A stretch of DNA of 64,000 nt from contig NZ_CP039965.1 in the NCBI RefSeq assembly GCF_005234135.1, forward strand, positions 1,178,001 through 1,242,000. The letters run 5' to 3'. The first letter of the stretch is position 1; each line of letters begins with the position of its first letter. The notes under the pieces were generated by a model, which saw only the letters and a program-made list of their open reading frames with translations, searched no databases and was not told the DNA's origin. Below, in pieces: positions 31,928 through 40,066 of this stretch. A program made the position numbers and the translations under genes. Origin of the DNA: Pseudorhodobacter turbinis (lineage in GTDB: Bacteria > Pseudomonadota > Alphaproteobacteria > Rhodobacterales > Rhodobacteraceae).

Positions 31928-33523
31928 ATGGCCCCCAAAGTTCTCGTATCCGATGCATTGTCCGAAACCGCTGTCCAGATTTTCCGCGATCGCGGGATTG
32001 AGGTGGATTTCATGCCCACGCTGGGCAAGGACAAGGAAAAACTGGCCGAGATTATCGGCAATTATGATGGCCTTGCCATCCGGTCCAACACCAAGGTCAC
32101 GGCCAAGCTATTGGAAAGCACCGACCGGTTAAAGGTTATCGCGCGCGCAGGGATTGGTGTCGATAACGTCGATATTCCGGCCGCGTCGAAAAAGGGTGTG
32201 ATCGTGATGAACACGCCTTTCGGCAACTCCATCACCACGGCTGAACATGCGATTGCGATGATGTTCGCAGTGGCGCGCCAATTGCCAGAGGCCAACGCCT
32301 CGACCCATGCAGGTAAGTGGGAAAAGTCGCGCTTTATGGGGGTGGAGTTGTTTAACAAAACCCTCGGCGTGATCGGTGCAGGCAATATCGGTGGCATCGT
32401 TTGTGACCGCGCCTTGGGCATCCAGATGAAAGTGGTCGCCTATGACCCCTTCTTGTCGGAAGAGCGCGCCAAGCAAATGGGCGTCACCAAGGTCGAGCTG
32501 GACGAGCTGTTGGCCCGCGCCGATTTCATCACCCTGCACGTTCCATTGACCGATAAAACTCGCAATATCCTTGGCGCGGAAAACCTTGCCAAGACCAAGC
32601 CCGGCGTGCGCATCATCAACTGTGCGCGTGGCGGTTTGGTGGATGAGGCGGCCTTGGCGGATGCCCTGAAATCGGGCCATGTTGCAGGCGCGGCCTTCGA
32701 CGTGTTTGAGACCGAGCCTGCCACCGAGAGCCCGCTTTTCAACCTGCCAAACGTCGTTTGCACCCCGCATCTGGGGGCCTCTACCGCTGAGGCGCAGGAA
32801 AATGTGGCGCTGCAAGTGGCCGAACAGATGTCGGATTACCTGTTGACAGGGGCGGTGCAAAACGCGCTGAACATGCCTTCGGTCACTGCCGAGGAAGCTG
32901 CTGTGATGGGCCCATGGTTGAAACTGGCAGAGCATCTTGGCGCATTCGTCGGCCAGATGACGGATGAGCCGATTAAAGCCATCAACGTGCTTTATGATGG
33001 CCATGTCGCGGATATGAACCTCGCGGCGCTGAACTGCTCTGCCATCGCGGGTATTATGAAGGCAACCAACCCTGACGTGAACATGGTATCCGCCCCGATT
33101 GCCGCCAAGGAGCGCGGCATTCAGGTCGCTACGACAAGTCAGGGAAAATCCGGCGTTTTCGATGCATTCATCAAGTTGACCGTGGTCACCGACAAGCGCG
33201 AGCGTTCCATTGCGGGCACCTGCTTTAGCGATGGCAAGCCGCGCTTTATCCAAATCAAAGGTATCAATATCGATGCTGAAATCGGTGCCCACATGCTTTA
33301 CACCACGAACGAGGATGTGCCCGGTATCATCGGTCTGTTGGGTATGACGATGGCCAAGAATGAGGTGAACATCGCGAACTTCACCCTTGGGCGGACGGGT
33401 GAGGGCAAAGAGGCGATTGCCATCCTGTATCTTGACCAGCCGATGGACCAAAAAGTGGTCAAACTGTTGGAAGGTACGGGGATGTTCCTTCAAGTCAAAC
33501 CTTTGGAGTTTGACGTCATCTAA
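31928..33523 (+). CDS. serA: D-3-phosphoglycerate dehydrogenase
   Basis: First committed step of serine synthesis (3-phosphoglycerate to phosphohydroxypyruvate, NAD). 531 aa, the long three-domain form: substrate domain, NAD domain with TLGVIGAGNIGGIVCDRA (about residues 143-160), catalytic DVFETEP and HLGASTAEAQ (His), an ASB domain, and a C-terminal ACT domain (DVPGIIGLLGMTMAKNEVNI) for serine feedback. GGAG lies before the ATG. 93 bp after serC. Confidence 0.97.
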   Translation: MAPKVLVSDALSETAVQIFRDRGIEVDFMPTLGKDKEKLAEIIGNYDGLAIRSNTKVTAKLLESTDRLKVIARAGIGVDNVDIPAASKKGVIVMNTPFGNSITTAEHAIAMMFAVARQLPEANASTHAGKWEKSRFMGVELFNKTLGVIGAGNIGGIVCDRALGIQMKVVAYDPFLSEERAKQMGVTKVELDELLARADFITLHVPLTDKTRNILGAENLAKTKPGVRIINCARGGLVDEAALADALKSGHVAGAAFDVFETEPATESPLFNLPNVVCTPHLGASTAEAQENVALQVAEQMSDYLLTGAVQNALNMPSVTAEEAAVMGPWLKLAEHLGAFVGQMTDEPIKAINVLYDGHVADMNLAALNCSAIAGIMKATNPDVNMVSAPIAAKERGIQVATTSQGKSGVFDAFIKLTVVTDKRERSIAGTCFSDGKPRFIQIKGINIDAEIGAHMLYTTNEDVPGIIGLLGMTMAKNEVNIANFTLGRTGEGKEAIAILYLDQPMDQKVVKLLEGTGMFLQVKPLEFDVI

Positions 33524-33566
33524 GATCAGCGTGTATTGGTTTCATCAACCATACCTCTGAAGACAG

Positions 33567-33597
33567 GGTAAGGCGGGGGAAAGCCCCCGCCTTTACC
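33567..33597 (+). terminator. Intrinsic terminator after serA
   Basis: GGTAAGGCGGGGG-aaag-CCCCCGCCTTTACC, a long stem with one bulged T. It ends 17 bp before the phosphatase start. Confidence 0.7.
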
Positions 33598-33614
33598 AAA
33601 TAGAAAGACGTACT

Positions 33615-34370
33615 ATGCGCAGTTATGCTATCGGCGATATTCACGGCCACCTTGATCTTTTGCAGGCGGCCCATGCCCGCATCGCCGCAGATAAGGCGGC
33701 CTCTGGCGATACGGACGCGCCGATTATCCATATTGGCGACCTCGTTGATCGCGGGCCGGACTGTCGTGCCGTGATCGATTATCTTGCCAAAGGCGTTGCG
33801 GCAGGTGAAAACTGGGTGGTCCTCAAGGGCAATCACGACCGCATGTTTACCGATTTTCTGAATGATCCTGCGTATCATGACCCAGGGTTGAAGGTCGATT
33901 ATTCCTACCTTCACCCAAAGATCGGCGGCAGAACCACGCTCGCCTCTTACGGGGTTGCCAATGCGGGCGACCGCCCAGTTGCCCCCGTTCATGCCGAGGC
34001 GGTGGCCGCAGTGCCCCAAGCCCACCGTGACTTCCTGCAAAGCCGCCCGACCTATTTCGAGCGTGGCGAGGTGATGTTTGTCCACGCAGGTGTGCGCCCC
34101 GGCATTGCGATCGAGGATCAGGCCGAGGATGACCTTCTTTGGATACGCGTTGATTTTCTGGATTACCGCGGTGAGTTCCCGTGGTTGTTGGTGCATGGCC
34201 ACACAGCACTTCCCGCCGCCACGCATTATGGCAACCGGGTGAATATCGACAGCTCCGCCGCCTATGGTGGCCCGCTGACTGCTGTGGTGGTTGAAGGGCG
34301 TGATGTGTTTGTTTTGACGGATGAGGGCCGGGTGCCGCTTACCCCAACACCGGATGCTCCAATCCGCTAG
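33615..34370 (+). CDS. Calcineurin-like metallophosphoesterase (PPP-type)
   Basis: 251 aa. The metal-binding motifs are GDIHGHLDLL (residues 7-16), GDLVDRGPDCRAV and LKGNHDRMF, then VHAGVRPG and VHGHTALP supplying later His ligands. It resembles bacterial Ser/Thr protein phosphatases (PrpA/PrpB type) and could equally be a diadenosine-tetraphosphatase; the substrate is not inferable. Confidence 0.88.
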   Translation: MRSYAIGDIHGHLDLLQAAHARIAADKAASGDTDAPIIHIGDLVDRGPDCRAVIDYLAKGVAAGENWVVLKGNHDRMFTDFLNDPAYHDPGLKVDYSYLHPKIGGRTTLASYGVANAGDRPVAPVHAEAVAAVPQAHRDFLQSRPTYFERGEVMFVHAGVRPGIAIEDQAEDDLLWIRVDFLDYRGEFPWLLVHGHTALPAATHYGNRVNIDSSAAYGGPLTAVVVEGRDVFVLTDEGRVPLTPTPDAPIR

Positions 34371-34419
34371 CCTTGCGTCATCGAAAAGCGTACCACAGGT
34401 TAGACACATAGGAGCCATG

Positions 34420-35460
34420 ATGGCCACGACACTTGCCTATTTCCGTTGGGCCATCGGCTTTACCATTGCCGGGCTTATTCTCGCGTTTTGCCTTGGCTGG
34501 GCCTATTCCGGCCATATGGGCGGCGCGCTGAAGTTCCTGATGATCGGCTCGGTGCTTGCGGTGCTGGAGATCTCGCTGTCTTTTGACAATGCGATTGTGA
34601 ACGCCAACAAGCTGAAATCCATGACGCCAGAATGGCAGCACCGGTTTTTGACATGGGGCATTGTGATTGCCGTCTTTGGGATGCGGATCGTATTTCCGCT
34701 GTTGATCGTTGTGGTCGCGGCCAATCTTGGCCCATGGGAAGCGATTGAGCTAGCCGCTACCCGCCCCGACGAATACGCGCAGATTATTGGTGACGCGCAT
34801 CTGGGCATTGCGGCCTTTGGCGGTGCGTTTTTGATGATGGTTGCGCTGAACTACTTTTTTGATGACGGCAAGGATGTGCACTGGATTGCGATGCTGGAAC
34901 GGCACATGGCGCGCTTTGCTTCGGTGCGCGGGCTGGAGGTGGCGTTGGTGCTTGCGGTCATGCTGACCTTTGCGCAGCTTCTGCCCGAGGCTGATCTTGG
35001 CACCTTCCTTCTGGCCGCCACCTCCGGTTTGCTGACCTTCCTCGCGGTAGAGGTTTTGGGCCATCTGCTGGATGCCAGTCAGGACACGACGAACCTTGTG
35101 ACCAAAGGTGGCCTTGGCGCGTTTTTATATCTGGAGGTGCTTGATGCTTCGTTCAGCTTTGACGGGGTGATCGGTGCATTTGCCCTGACGCAAAACCTGT
35201 TCCTGATCGCGATCGGACTTGGTATCGGCGCAATGTACGTCCGTTCCATGACGATCATGTTGGTGGAACGTCAAACGCTGGCAGAATTCCGGTATCTGGA
35301 GCATGGCGCGTTTTGGTCCATCCTGATCCTTTCGGTGATTATGTTCGCGCAAACCCTGACCCATATCCCCGAGGCGATCACCGGCCTTTTGGGGGCAAGC
35401 GTCATTGGCCTTTCGCTCGTCTCTTCGGTGCGCCACAGACGTTCCGGGGCGAACGAATAG
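34420..35460 (+). CDS. DUF475 / TerC-like integral membrane protein
   Basis: 346 aa with about nine hydrophobic segments. Hallmarks of the DUF475 branch of TerC/YkoY-type proteins: VLEISLSFDNAIVNANKL and LDASFSFDGVIGAFALTQN, each with an acidic SFDN/SFDG motif inside a membrane helix, suited to metal ions. The family is linked to tellurite resistance and to Mn/Ca export; the substrate here is unknown. ATG 34420 has AGGAG at 5 nt; ATG 34417 is adjacent. Confidence 0.85.
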   Translation: MATTLAYFRWAIGFTIAGLILAFCLGWAYSGHMGGALKFLMIGSVLAVLEISLSFDNAIVNANKLKSMTPEWQHRFLTWGIVIAVFGMRIVFPLLIVVVAANLGPWEAIELAATRPDEYAQIIGDAHLGIAAFGGAFLMMVALNYFFDDGKDVHWIAMLERHMARFASVRGLEVALVLAVMLTFAQLLPEADLGTFLLAATSGLLTFLAVEVLGHLLDASQDTTNLVTKGGLGAFLYLEVLDASFSFDGVIGAFALTQNLFLIAIGLGIGAMYVRSMTIMLVERQTLAEFRYLEHGAFWSILILSVIMFAQTLTHIPEAITGLLGASVIGLSLVSSVRHRRSGANE

Positions 35461-35484
35461 CGGCTTTGGGAAACGGAGGCGGTA

Positions 35485-36861
35485 ATGGCGCGCGGCATGG
35501 TTGATCGAGATTTGACGCGCGGGGCCATTTCAGGCCATTTCCGCGCTTTGGCTTTGCCTGCGGCAGTGGGGATGCTGTTTTCCACGCTTTATAATGTGGT
35601 CGATGTCTATTTTGCAGGCCAGATTTCCACGCAGGCGCAAGCGGGGCTTGCTGTCGGGTTTCAGGCGTTTTTCATCAATATGGCCGTGGGCTTTGGCCTT
35701 GGCGGTGCGATGGGCGCGCTGGTGGGCAAGGCCAAGGGTGGAAAGGATGAGGTGCAGGCCCGCAGGCTGGCGGTTCAGGGCATCTCGCTTGGTGTTTTGC
35801 TGACGCTTGGCTTGATGTTGGTTGCGGTCTGGTTGGGGCCTGCGATGATTGCGCTGGTCTCGGAACCGGGGGAGTACCGCGATGCGGGCACCAGCTATTT
35901 CCGCTGGCTGATCTTTGCGTTGCCGGGGTTTTTGCTGGCCTATGGCGGGAACGGGGTGTTGCAGGCGCGCGGGGATACCAAATCCTTGCAACGTGCGCTT
36001 ATGGTGGCGTTTTTTGCCAATGTCGGGCTGAACCCGTTGTTCATCTATGGCGTGCCGGGGGTGGTGCCGGGGATCGGCTTTAACGGTATCGCGCTATCGA
36101 CCCTGTGCAGCCAGACGGGTGTCATGCTCTATATCATGTACCAAGTGTTCGGGCGTAAAATCATGCAGGGGCTGACGTGGGCAGAGTTCCGGCCCGATCC
36201 CGCGGTTTACGGCGTGATCTTGCGGCAGATGCTGCCCACCAGCCTGTCAATCGCGGTGATGTTCACCACCGGTTTTGTGATCCAGTATTACCTCAAGGAA
36301 TTTGGCGGCTCGGCCGTGGCGGCCTACGGCATTGCCTTGCGGGTAGAGCAGATCATGCTTTTGCCGGTGCTGGGGATGACCGGCGCGCTGCTGCCCATTG
36401 CGGCCCAGAACTTTGGCGCCGAGGATCCGGCCCGCGTGCGTGAGGCGGTGTTCTTTTGTTGGAAGCTGGGCTTTGCGATGATGGCTGTGGCTTGTCCGGT
36501 GTTGTGGTTTGGCGGGGAATGGGCGATGGGCCTATTCACCGATGATGCCGAGGTGATCCGCGTCGGGGTCAGCTATCTGCATGTCGATGGCTTCGTGTTG
36601 CCGTTCTATATGATGTTGTTTTCCATCAATTCATTTTTGCAAGCGATGCAAAAGCCGATCTGGTCGTTGTGGATCGGGATATACCGGCAAGGGATCGCGG
36701 TTGCGCTGTTTGTCTGGCTTTTGGTGCGGGTGTTTGAATTGGGCATCTGGGGCGTTTGGCTGGGTGTGGCCATCGCGGTGATCTCGGGGTGGGGGATGGC
36801 GATGCTGGTGGCGTCGCGCGTGGCGCGGCAGGTTATTGGCGGGCTTTGGGTGCGGCCATAA
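35485..36861 (+). CDS. MATE-family efflux transporter
   Basis: 458 aa, about 12 membrane segments in two halves (LALPAAVGMLFSTLYNVVDVYF and MLPTSLSIAVMFTTGFVIQYY regions). Conserved MATE features include LYNVVDVYFAG, GLGGAMGALVGKAKG and GYGGNGVLQARGDTK-like FLLAYGGNGVLQARGD. Na+- or H+-driven export of cationic compounds is the family role. GGAGG lies 5 nt before the ATG. Its last 29 bp overlap the end of the convergent cbiZ. Confidence 0.92.
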   Translation: MARGMVDRDLTRGAISGHFRALALPAAVGMLFSTLYNVVDVYFAGQISTQAQAGLAVGFQAFFINMAVGFGLGGAMGALVGKAKGGKDEVQARRLAVQGISLGVLLTLGLMLVAVWLGPAMIALVSEPGEYRDAGTSYFRWLIFALPGFLLAYGGNGVLQARGDTKSLQRALMVAFFANVGLNPLFIYGVPGVVPGIGFNGIALSTLCSQTGVMLYIMYQVFGRKIMQGLTWAEFRPDPAVYGVILRQMLPTSLSIAVMFTTGFVIQYYLKEFGGSAVAAYGIALRVEQIMLLPVLGMTGALLPIAAQNFGAEDPARVREAVFFCWKLGFAMMAVACPVLWFGGEWAMGLFTDDAEVIRVGVSYLHVDGFVLPFYMMLFSINSFLQAMQKPIWSLWIGIYRQGIAVALFVWLLVRVFELGIWGVWLGVAIAVISGWGMAMLVASRVARQVIGGLWVRP

Positions 36862-37504
36862 GGGCGGCCATTTCCGCCTTCCAGTTTTGCGCCCCTGTTT
36901 GCGTGGCGCGGTAGACGGCGGCGCCCAGTGCCTCACCTATATCGGTATGTAGCCCGGCATAAAGCGTGGGTCCGGGGGGGGCGGCAACAGCAATGCAATC
37001 GGTGCCGGTGCCGGTTGCGCGCCCTGTGGGCAGGGGGATATCGGCGTCGATTATCGCGGCGGTACGGGCCTGAGTGGCGATGCTCAAGGCCTCAATCAGT
37101 GCGGATTGTGCCAACCCGCAATCAAGGCGGAGGGCGATGTTGATGGTCCCCCATTTGCCGGCCGCGCGAGGGATGCGCTGGCCCACGCGCTCGGCATTGG
37201 ACAGGCCGACGGTGGCCACACATTGCGCGGTACAGCGGCCCGCCGTGGCCGTGGCGGTTGCATAGCGCGTGACATTGGCCGAGGTCAGAAAAGCCACCGC
37301 ATCCGTTGCCTTATGCGCGATCAATTCGGCATCCAGCCAATCGCCAACGTCCAACCCTTCGGGAAGGTCGGCGTTGCGCACTTCGCGCCACAAGATCCGC
37401 CTTGCCATAACAATGCCGGGGCGGTTGATCGACCAGCTTAGCACCTGCATTTCCGTGCCAAGGTCGAACTCAAGCCACGGGCGGTTCAGGGTGATATTGT
37501 TCAT
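36833..37504 (-). CDS. cbiZ: Adenosylcobinamide amidohydrolase (corrinoid salvage)
   Basis: 223 aa. CbiZ-type sequence: SWSINRPGIVMARRILWREV, AFLTSANVTRYA, CVATVGLSNAERVGQR, TINIALRLDCGLAQSALIEA, GTGTDCIAVAAPPG and TDIGEALGAAVYRATQTG. It removes the aminopropanol side chain of adenosylcobinamide so that salvaged corrinoids re-enter synthesis at cobyric acid. Last gene of the btu operon (ATGA overlap with btuD), which suits import followed by remodelling. Confidence 0.9.
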   Translation of the reverse strand: MNNITLNRPWLEFDLGTEMQVLSWSINRPGIVMARRILWREVRNADLPEGLDVGDWLDAELIAHKATDAVAFLTSANVTRYATATATAGRCTAQCVATVGLSNAERVGQRIPRAAGKWGTINIALRLDCGLAQSALIEALSIATQARTAAIIDADIPLPTGRATGTGTDCIAVAAPPGPTLYAGLHTDIGEALGAAVYRATQTGAQNWKAEMAALMAAPKARQ

Positions 37505-38259
37505 GTCACGATGTCCAAAGGCTGGAAGACCGGCCCTTTCGCGGTTTGTTCAAACCATGCGGTAATCCCGAAGGCATCGCGTAGCAGGGCTGGCGTCAGC
37601 ACCTTTTGCGGGGGGCCATCTGCGGCAACCCGCCCCTTGGCCAAGACCACCAACCGGGTGCAATAGCGCGCCGCCAACCCCAGATCATGCAAGGACACAA
37701 GGATGGAGCGCCCCTCGGCAGCCAAGCCGGTAAAACACTCCATCGTGGCGATTTGATGCGCGGGATCAAGGCCCGCAATCGGCTCATCAGCCATCAAAAG
37801 GGGCGTTTCTTGTGCCAGTGCGCGGGCCATCAGCACGCGGGCCTGCTCCCCCCCGGACAGGCGTGTGGCGGTGCGAGCGCGCAAATTGCCAAGGTCCATC
37901 CGGTCAATCGCGCGGTTTACGGCGGCGCGGTCGGCATCGGTCGGTTGTTGTCCCGCTGCCAGATGCGGCGTGCGGCCCAGTGTCACCAGCGTTTCCACCG
38001 TCACCGCCCAAGCGATCTCGCGGGTTTGGGGCATCCATGCGGCGGCGCGCCCGCGCGCAAAGGGCCGAAGCGCCGCAAGAGAGCTGTGCCCGTCATGCGG
38101 CACCAGCCCCAGAATTGCCCGCATCAAGGTGGTTTTGCCCGCGCCATTCGCACCGATCAGGCCGATCACCTCTCCCTTGGTGATGTTCAGAGATACATCG
38201 GACAGCACTTGGCGTTTGCGCAAGCTAACGCCCAGCCCGTTCACTTGCAGCAGCGTCAT
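37501..38259 (-). CDS. btuD: Cobalamin/corrinoid ABC transporter ATPase
   Basis: 252 aa. Walker A GLIGANGAGKTTLMRA (about residues 33-48), signature RLSGGEQARVLMARAL, Walker B LLMADEPIAGLDP, and switch His in LVSLHDLGLAARYC. FecE/BtuD type. ATG 38259 overlaps the permease stop (ATGA) with GGAGG upstream. The longer open frame to 38718 is a shadow of the permease gene. Specificity for corrinoids is inferred from the riboswitch, btuB and cbiZ. Confidence 0.92.
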   Translation of the reverse strand: MTLLQVNGLGVSLRKRQVLSDVSLNITKGEVIGLIGANGAGKTTLMRAILGLVPHDGHSSLAALRPFARGRAAAWMPQTREIAWAVTVETLVTLGRTPHLAAGQQPTDADRAAVNRAIDRMDLGNLRARTATRLSGGEQARVLMARALAQETPLLMADEPIAGLDPAHQIATMECFTGLAAEGRSILVSLHDLGLAARYCTRLVVLAKGRVAADGPPQKVLTPALLRDAFGITAWFEQTAKGPVFQPLDIVT

Positions 38260-39239
38260 TGTCCCGCCCTCCGCGTGCGGTAAATCAGGTGGAGGAACAG
38301 GGGCGCACCGACCAGCGCCGTCAATACCCCCAGCTTCAGGTCGCGGCCGGGCAGCACCATACGCACCGCAATATCCGCAGCAAGCAGCATCACCGCCCCC
38401 CCCATCGTCGAGGCCCAAAGCAGCGGGCCGGGCCGCCCGCCCACAAAACCGCGCAAGATATGCGGGATGACCAAGCCGATAAATCCAATCGCCCCCGCCA
38501 CCGCTGTTGAGGCGCCAACCACCGCCGCGGTGCCCAAAATCAGCGTCAGGCGCAGACGGTGCAGGCTGATGCCCATCGCCTCGGCTGCATCCTCGCCCAA
38601 TGTCAACGCATCCAGCCCGCGGCCAAGGCTGCCCAGCATCAACCCGCCCGCAACGATGAACGGCAGGGCAATCCAGACATGCGTCATGGAACGATCTGCC
38701 AGTGACCCCATCATCCAAAAGATGATCTCATTCGAGGCAAAAGGATTGGGCGAGAGGTTCAGCACCAGCGAGGTCAGCGCCGCCGCCAATGCCGAAATCG
38801 CGATGCCCGCAAGGATAAGCGTCAGCGACGAGCCGCGCGGACCCGCCAGCACCATCACCAGCAATACGCCCGCCAATGCCCCCGTCAGCGCCGCCGCTGG
38901 CAGGGCAAAGCTGGCCGTTGCGGCAAAGCCGGTCTGGATCGCCAGAACTGCCCCTAGTGCGGCAGAGCTGGACACACCGATCAGCCCCGGATCGGCCAGC
39001 GGGTTGCGCAAATACCCCTGCATTGCCGCCCCCGCCAGCCCCAAGCCGCCGCCAATCACCACCGCCAAAATCGCCCGCGGCAGCCGGATTTCTCGCATGA
39101 TCAGGGGCAGGGGGCCATCGCCGCCAAATAGCAGCGCGACAAGGTTTTCGCCCACACCGGTTTTGGCGGGGCCGATGACCAAAGAGGCCAGAAACAAAAG
39201 TGTAACCAATGCCGCAAGGATCGTAAAAAGCCGTTTCAT
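38256..39239 (-). CDS. btuC: Cobalamin/corrinoid ABC transporter permease (FecCD family)
   Basis: 327 aa with about ten membrane helices. Family signatures: IMREIRLPRAILAVVIGGGL, GAAMQGYLRNPLADPGLIGV, and AIGFIGLVIPHILRGFVGG. ATG 39239 (MKRLFTILAALV) overlaps the binding-protein stop by 4 bp. Confidence 0.93.
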   Translation of the reverse strand: MKRLFTILAALVTLLFLASLVIGPAKTGVGENLVALLFGGDGPLPLIMREIRLPRAILAVVIGGGLGLAGAAMQGYLRNPLADPGLIGVSSSAALGAVLAIQTGFAATASFALPAAALTGALAGVLLVMVLAGPRGSSLTLILAGIAISALAAALTSLVLNLSPNPFASNEIIFWMMGSLADRSMTHVWIALPFIVAGGLMLGSLGRGLDALTLGEDAAEAMGISLHRLRLTLILGTAAVVGASTAVAGAIGFIGLVIPHILRGFVGGRPGPLLWASTMGGAVMLLAADIAVRMVLPGRDLKLGVLTALVGAPLFLHLIYRTRRAGQ

Positions 39240-40066
39240 TCCGCTTCCAATTCTTGGCGCAGCTTTGCCACATTGCCAATCGCGCGCAGCACAAAAGGGG
39301 TGCCGCATACCCAATCATGATCGGTAAAGCTGGCTGTGTTCGTGCGCATGGCCTGCACAAGGGGGTGGTCCATGATCTCTTCGGCGCGGGAGCCACCGGG
39401 ATAGGGGCGCGAGGTGATAACGGCGTCAGGCTGCGCCAGGGCAAGCACCTCTAGCGGCATGGTTCCGGCCATCGCGTAGCCTGCCTCAGCGGCCACATTG
39501 GCAAAACCGGCCGTCAGCAAAATTTGCCCCGCCAAGGTGCGATCCCCCGAGGTATAGCCATTGGCCGCATAAAGGGCTGCCCGTGGATTTCGCCCGACTT
39601 TGGCCTGAAACTTTGCCAATCTGGCGCGGTAGTCTGTGATGGCATCTGCGGCGCGGTCCTCGCGGCCCAAAGCTTCGCCCATTTGGGTCAACCGGCTGGC
39701 GACATCCTCAAGGGAATTGGCGGGATCAAAGATGGCCACGGGCACGCCAAGGCGGGTCAGCATCTCTACCGTGGCCCGCGCGGTATAGCGGCCGGCAAGC
39801 ACAAGGTCGGGGCGCATCAGGTAAATCTCTTCGGCCTGCGCATGGTTGATGGGGAAGGCCTTGGCCGCCTCTACCATGGCAGAGCTGCGCGGGTCACTGG
39901 CCAGCGGAGAGACCGACAAAAGCTGCCCGTTGCTTGCCAACATCATTGCCAGCTGGTCGGTGCACAGGTTCAGCGATACCACCCGCTGCGGCGAATCCGC
40001 CTTGACGGCAGAGCCAGAAAGCCCCGCCGCCAAAGCAACCATTCTGATCAGGTTAGAATTTCGCAT
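39236..40066 (-). CDS. btuF: Periplasmic cobalamin/corrinoid-binding protein
   Basis: 276 aa, PeriBP_2 fold: signal peptide (MVALAAGLSGSAVKA region), RVVSLNLCTDQLAMMLA, EEIYLMRPDLVLAGRYTARA, YTSGDRTLAGQIL and LAQPDAVITSRPYPGG. It delivers the ligand to BtuCD. The first ATG at 40066 overlaps the btuB end by 14 bp; ATG 40042 would give a tighter signal peptide. The symbol is based on operon context. Confidence 0.85.
   Translation of the reverse strand: MRNSNLIRMVALAAGLSGSAVKADSPQRVVSLNLCTDQLAMMLASNGQLLSVSPLASDPRSSAMVEAAKAFPINHAQAEEIYLMRPDLVLAGRYTARATVEMLTRLGVPVAIFDPANSLEDVASRLTQMGEALGREDRAADAITDYRARLAKFQAKVGRNPRAALYAANGYTSGDRTLAGQILLTAGFANVAAEAGYAMAGTMPLEVLALAQPDAVITSRPYPGGSRAEEIMDHPLVQAMRTNTASFTDHDWVCGTPFVLRAIGNVAKLRQELEAE

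Noticed and set aside
32129..33493. 454-codon minus-strand frame opposite serA
   Set aside because: Shadow of serA; His/Arg-rich with no recognisable family.
38260..38718. N-terminal extension of btuD
   Set aside because: It lies wholly inside btuC in another frame, and ATG 38259 has a ribosome site and the ATP-binding protein start.
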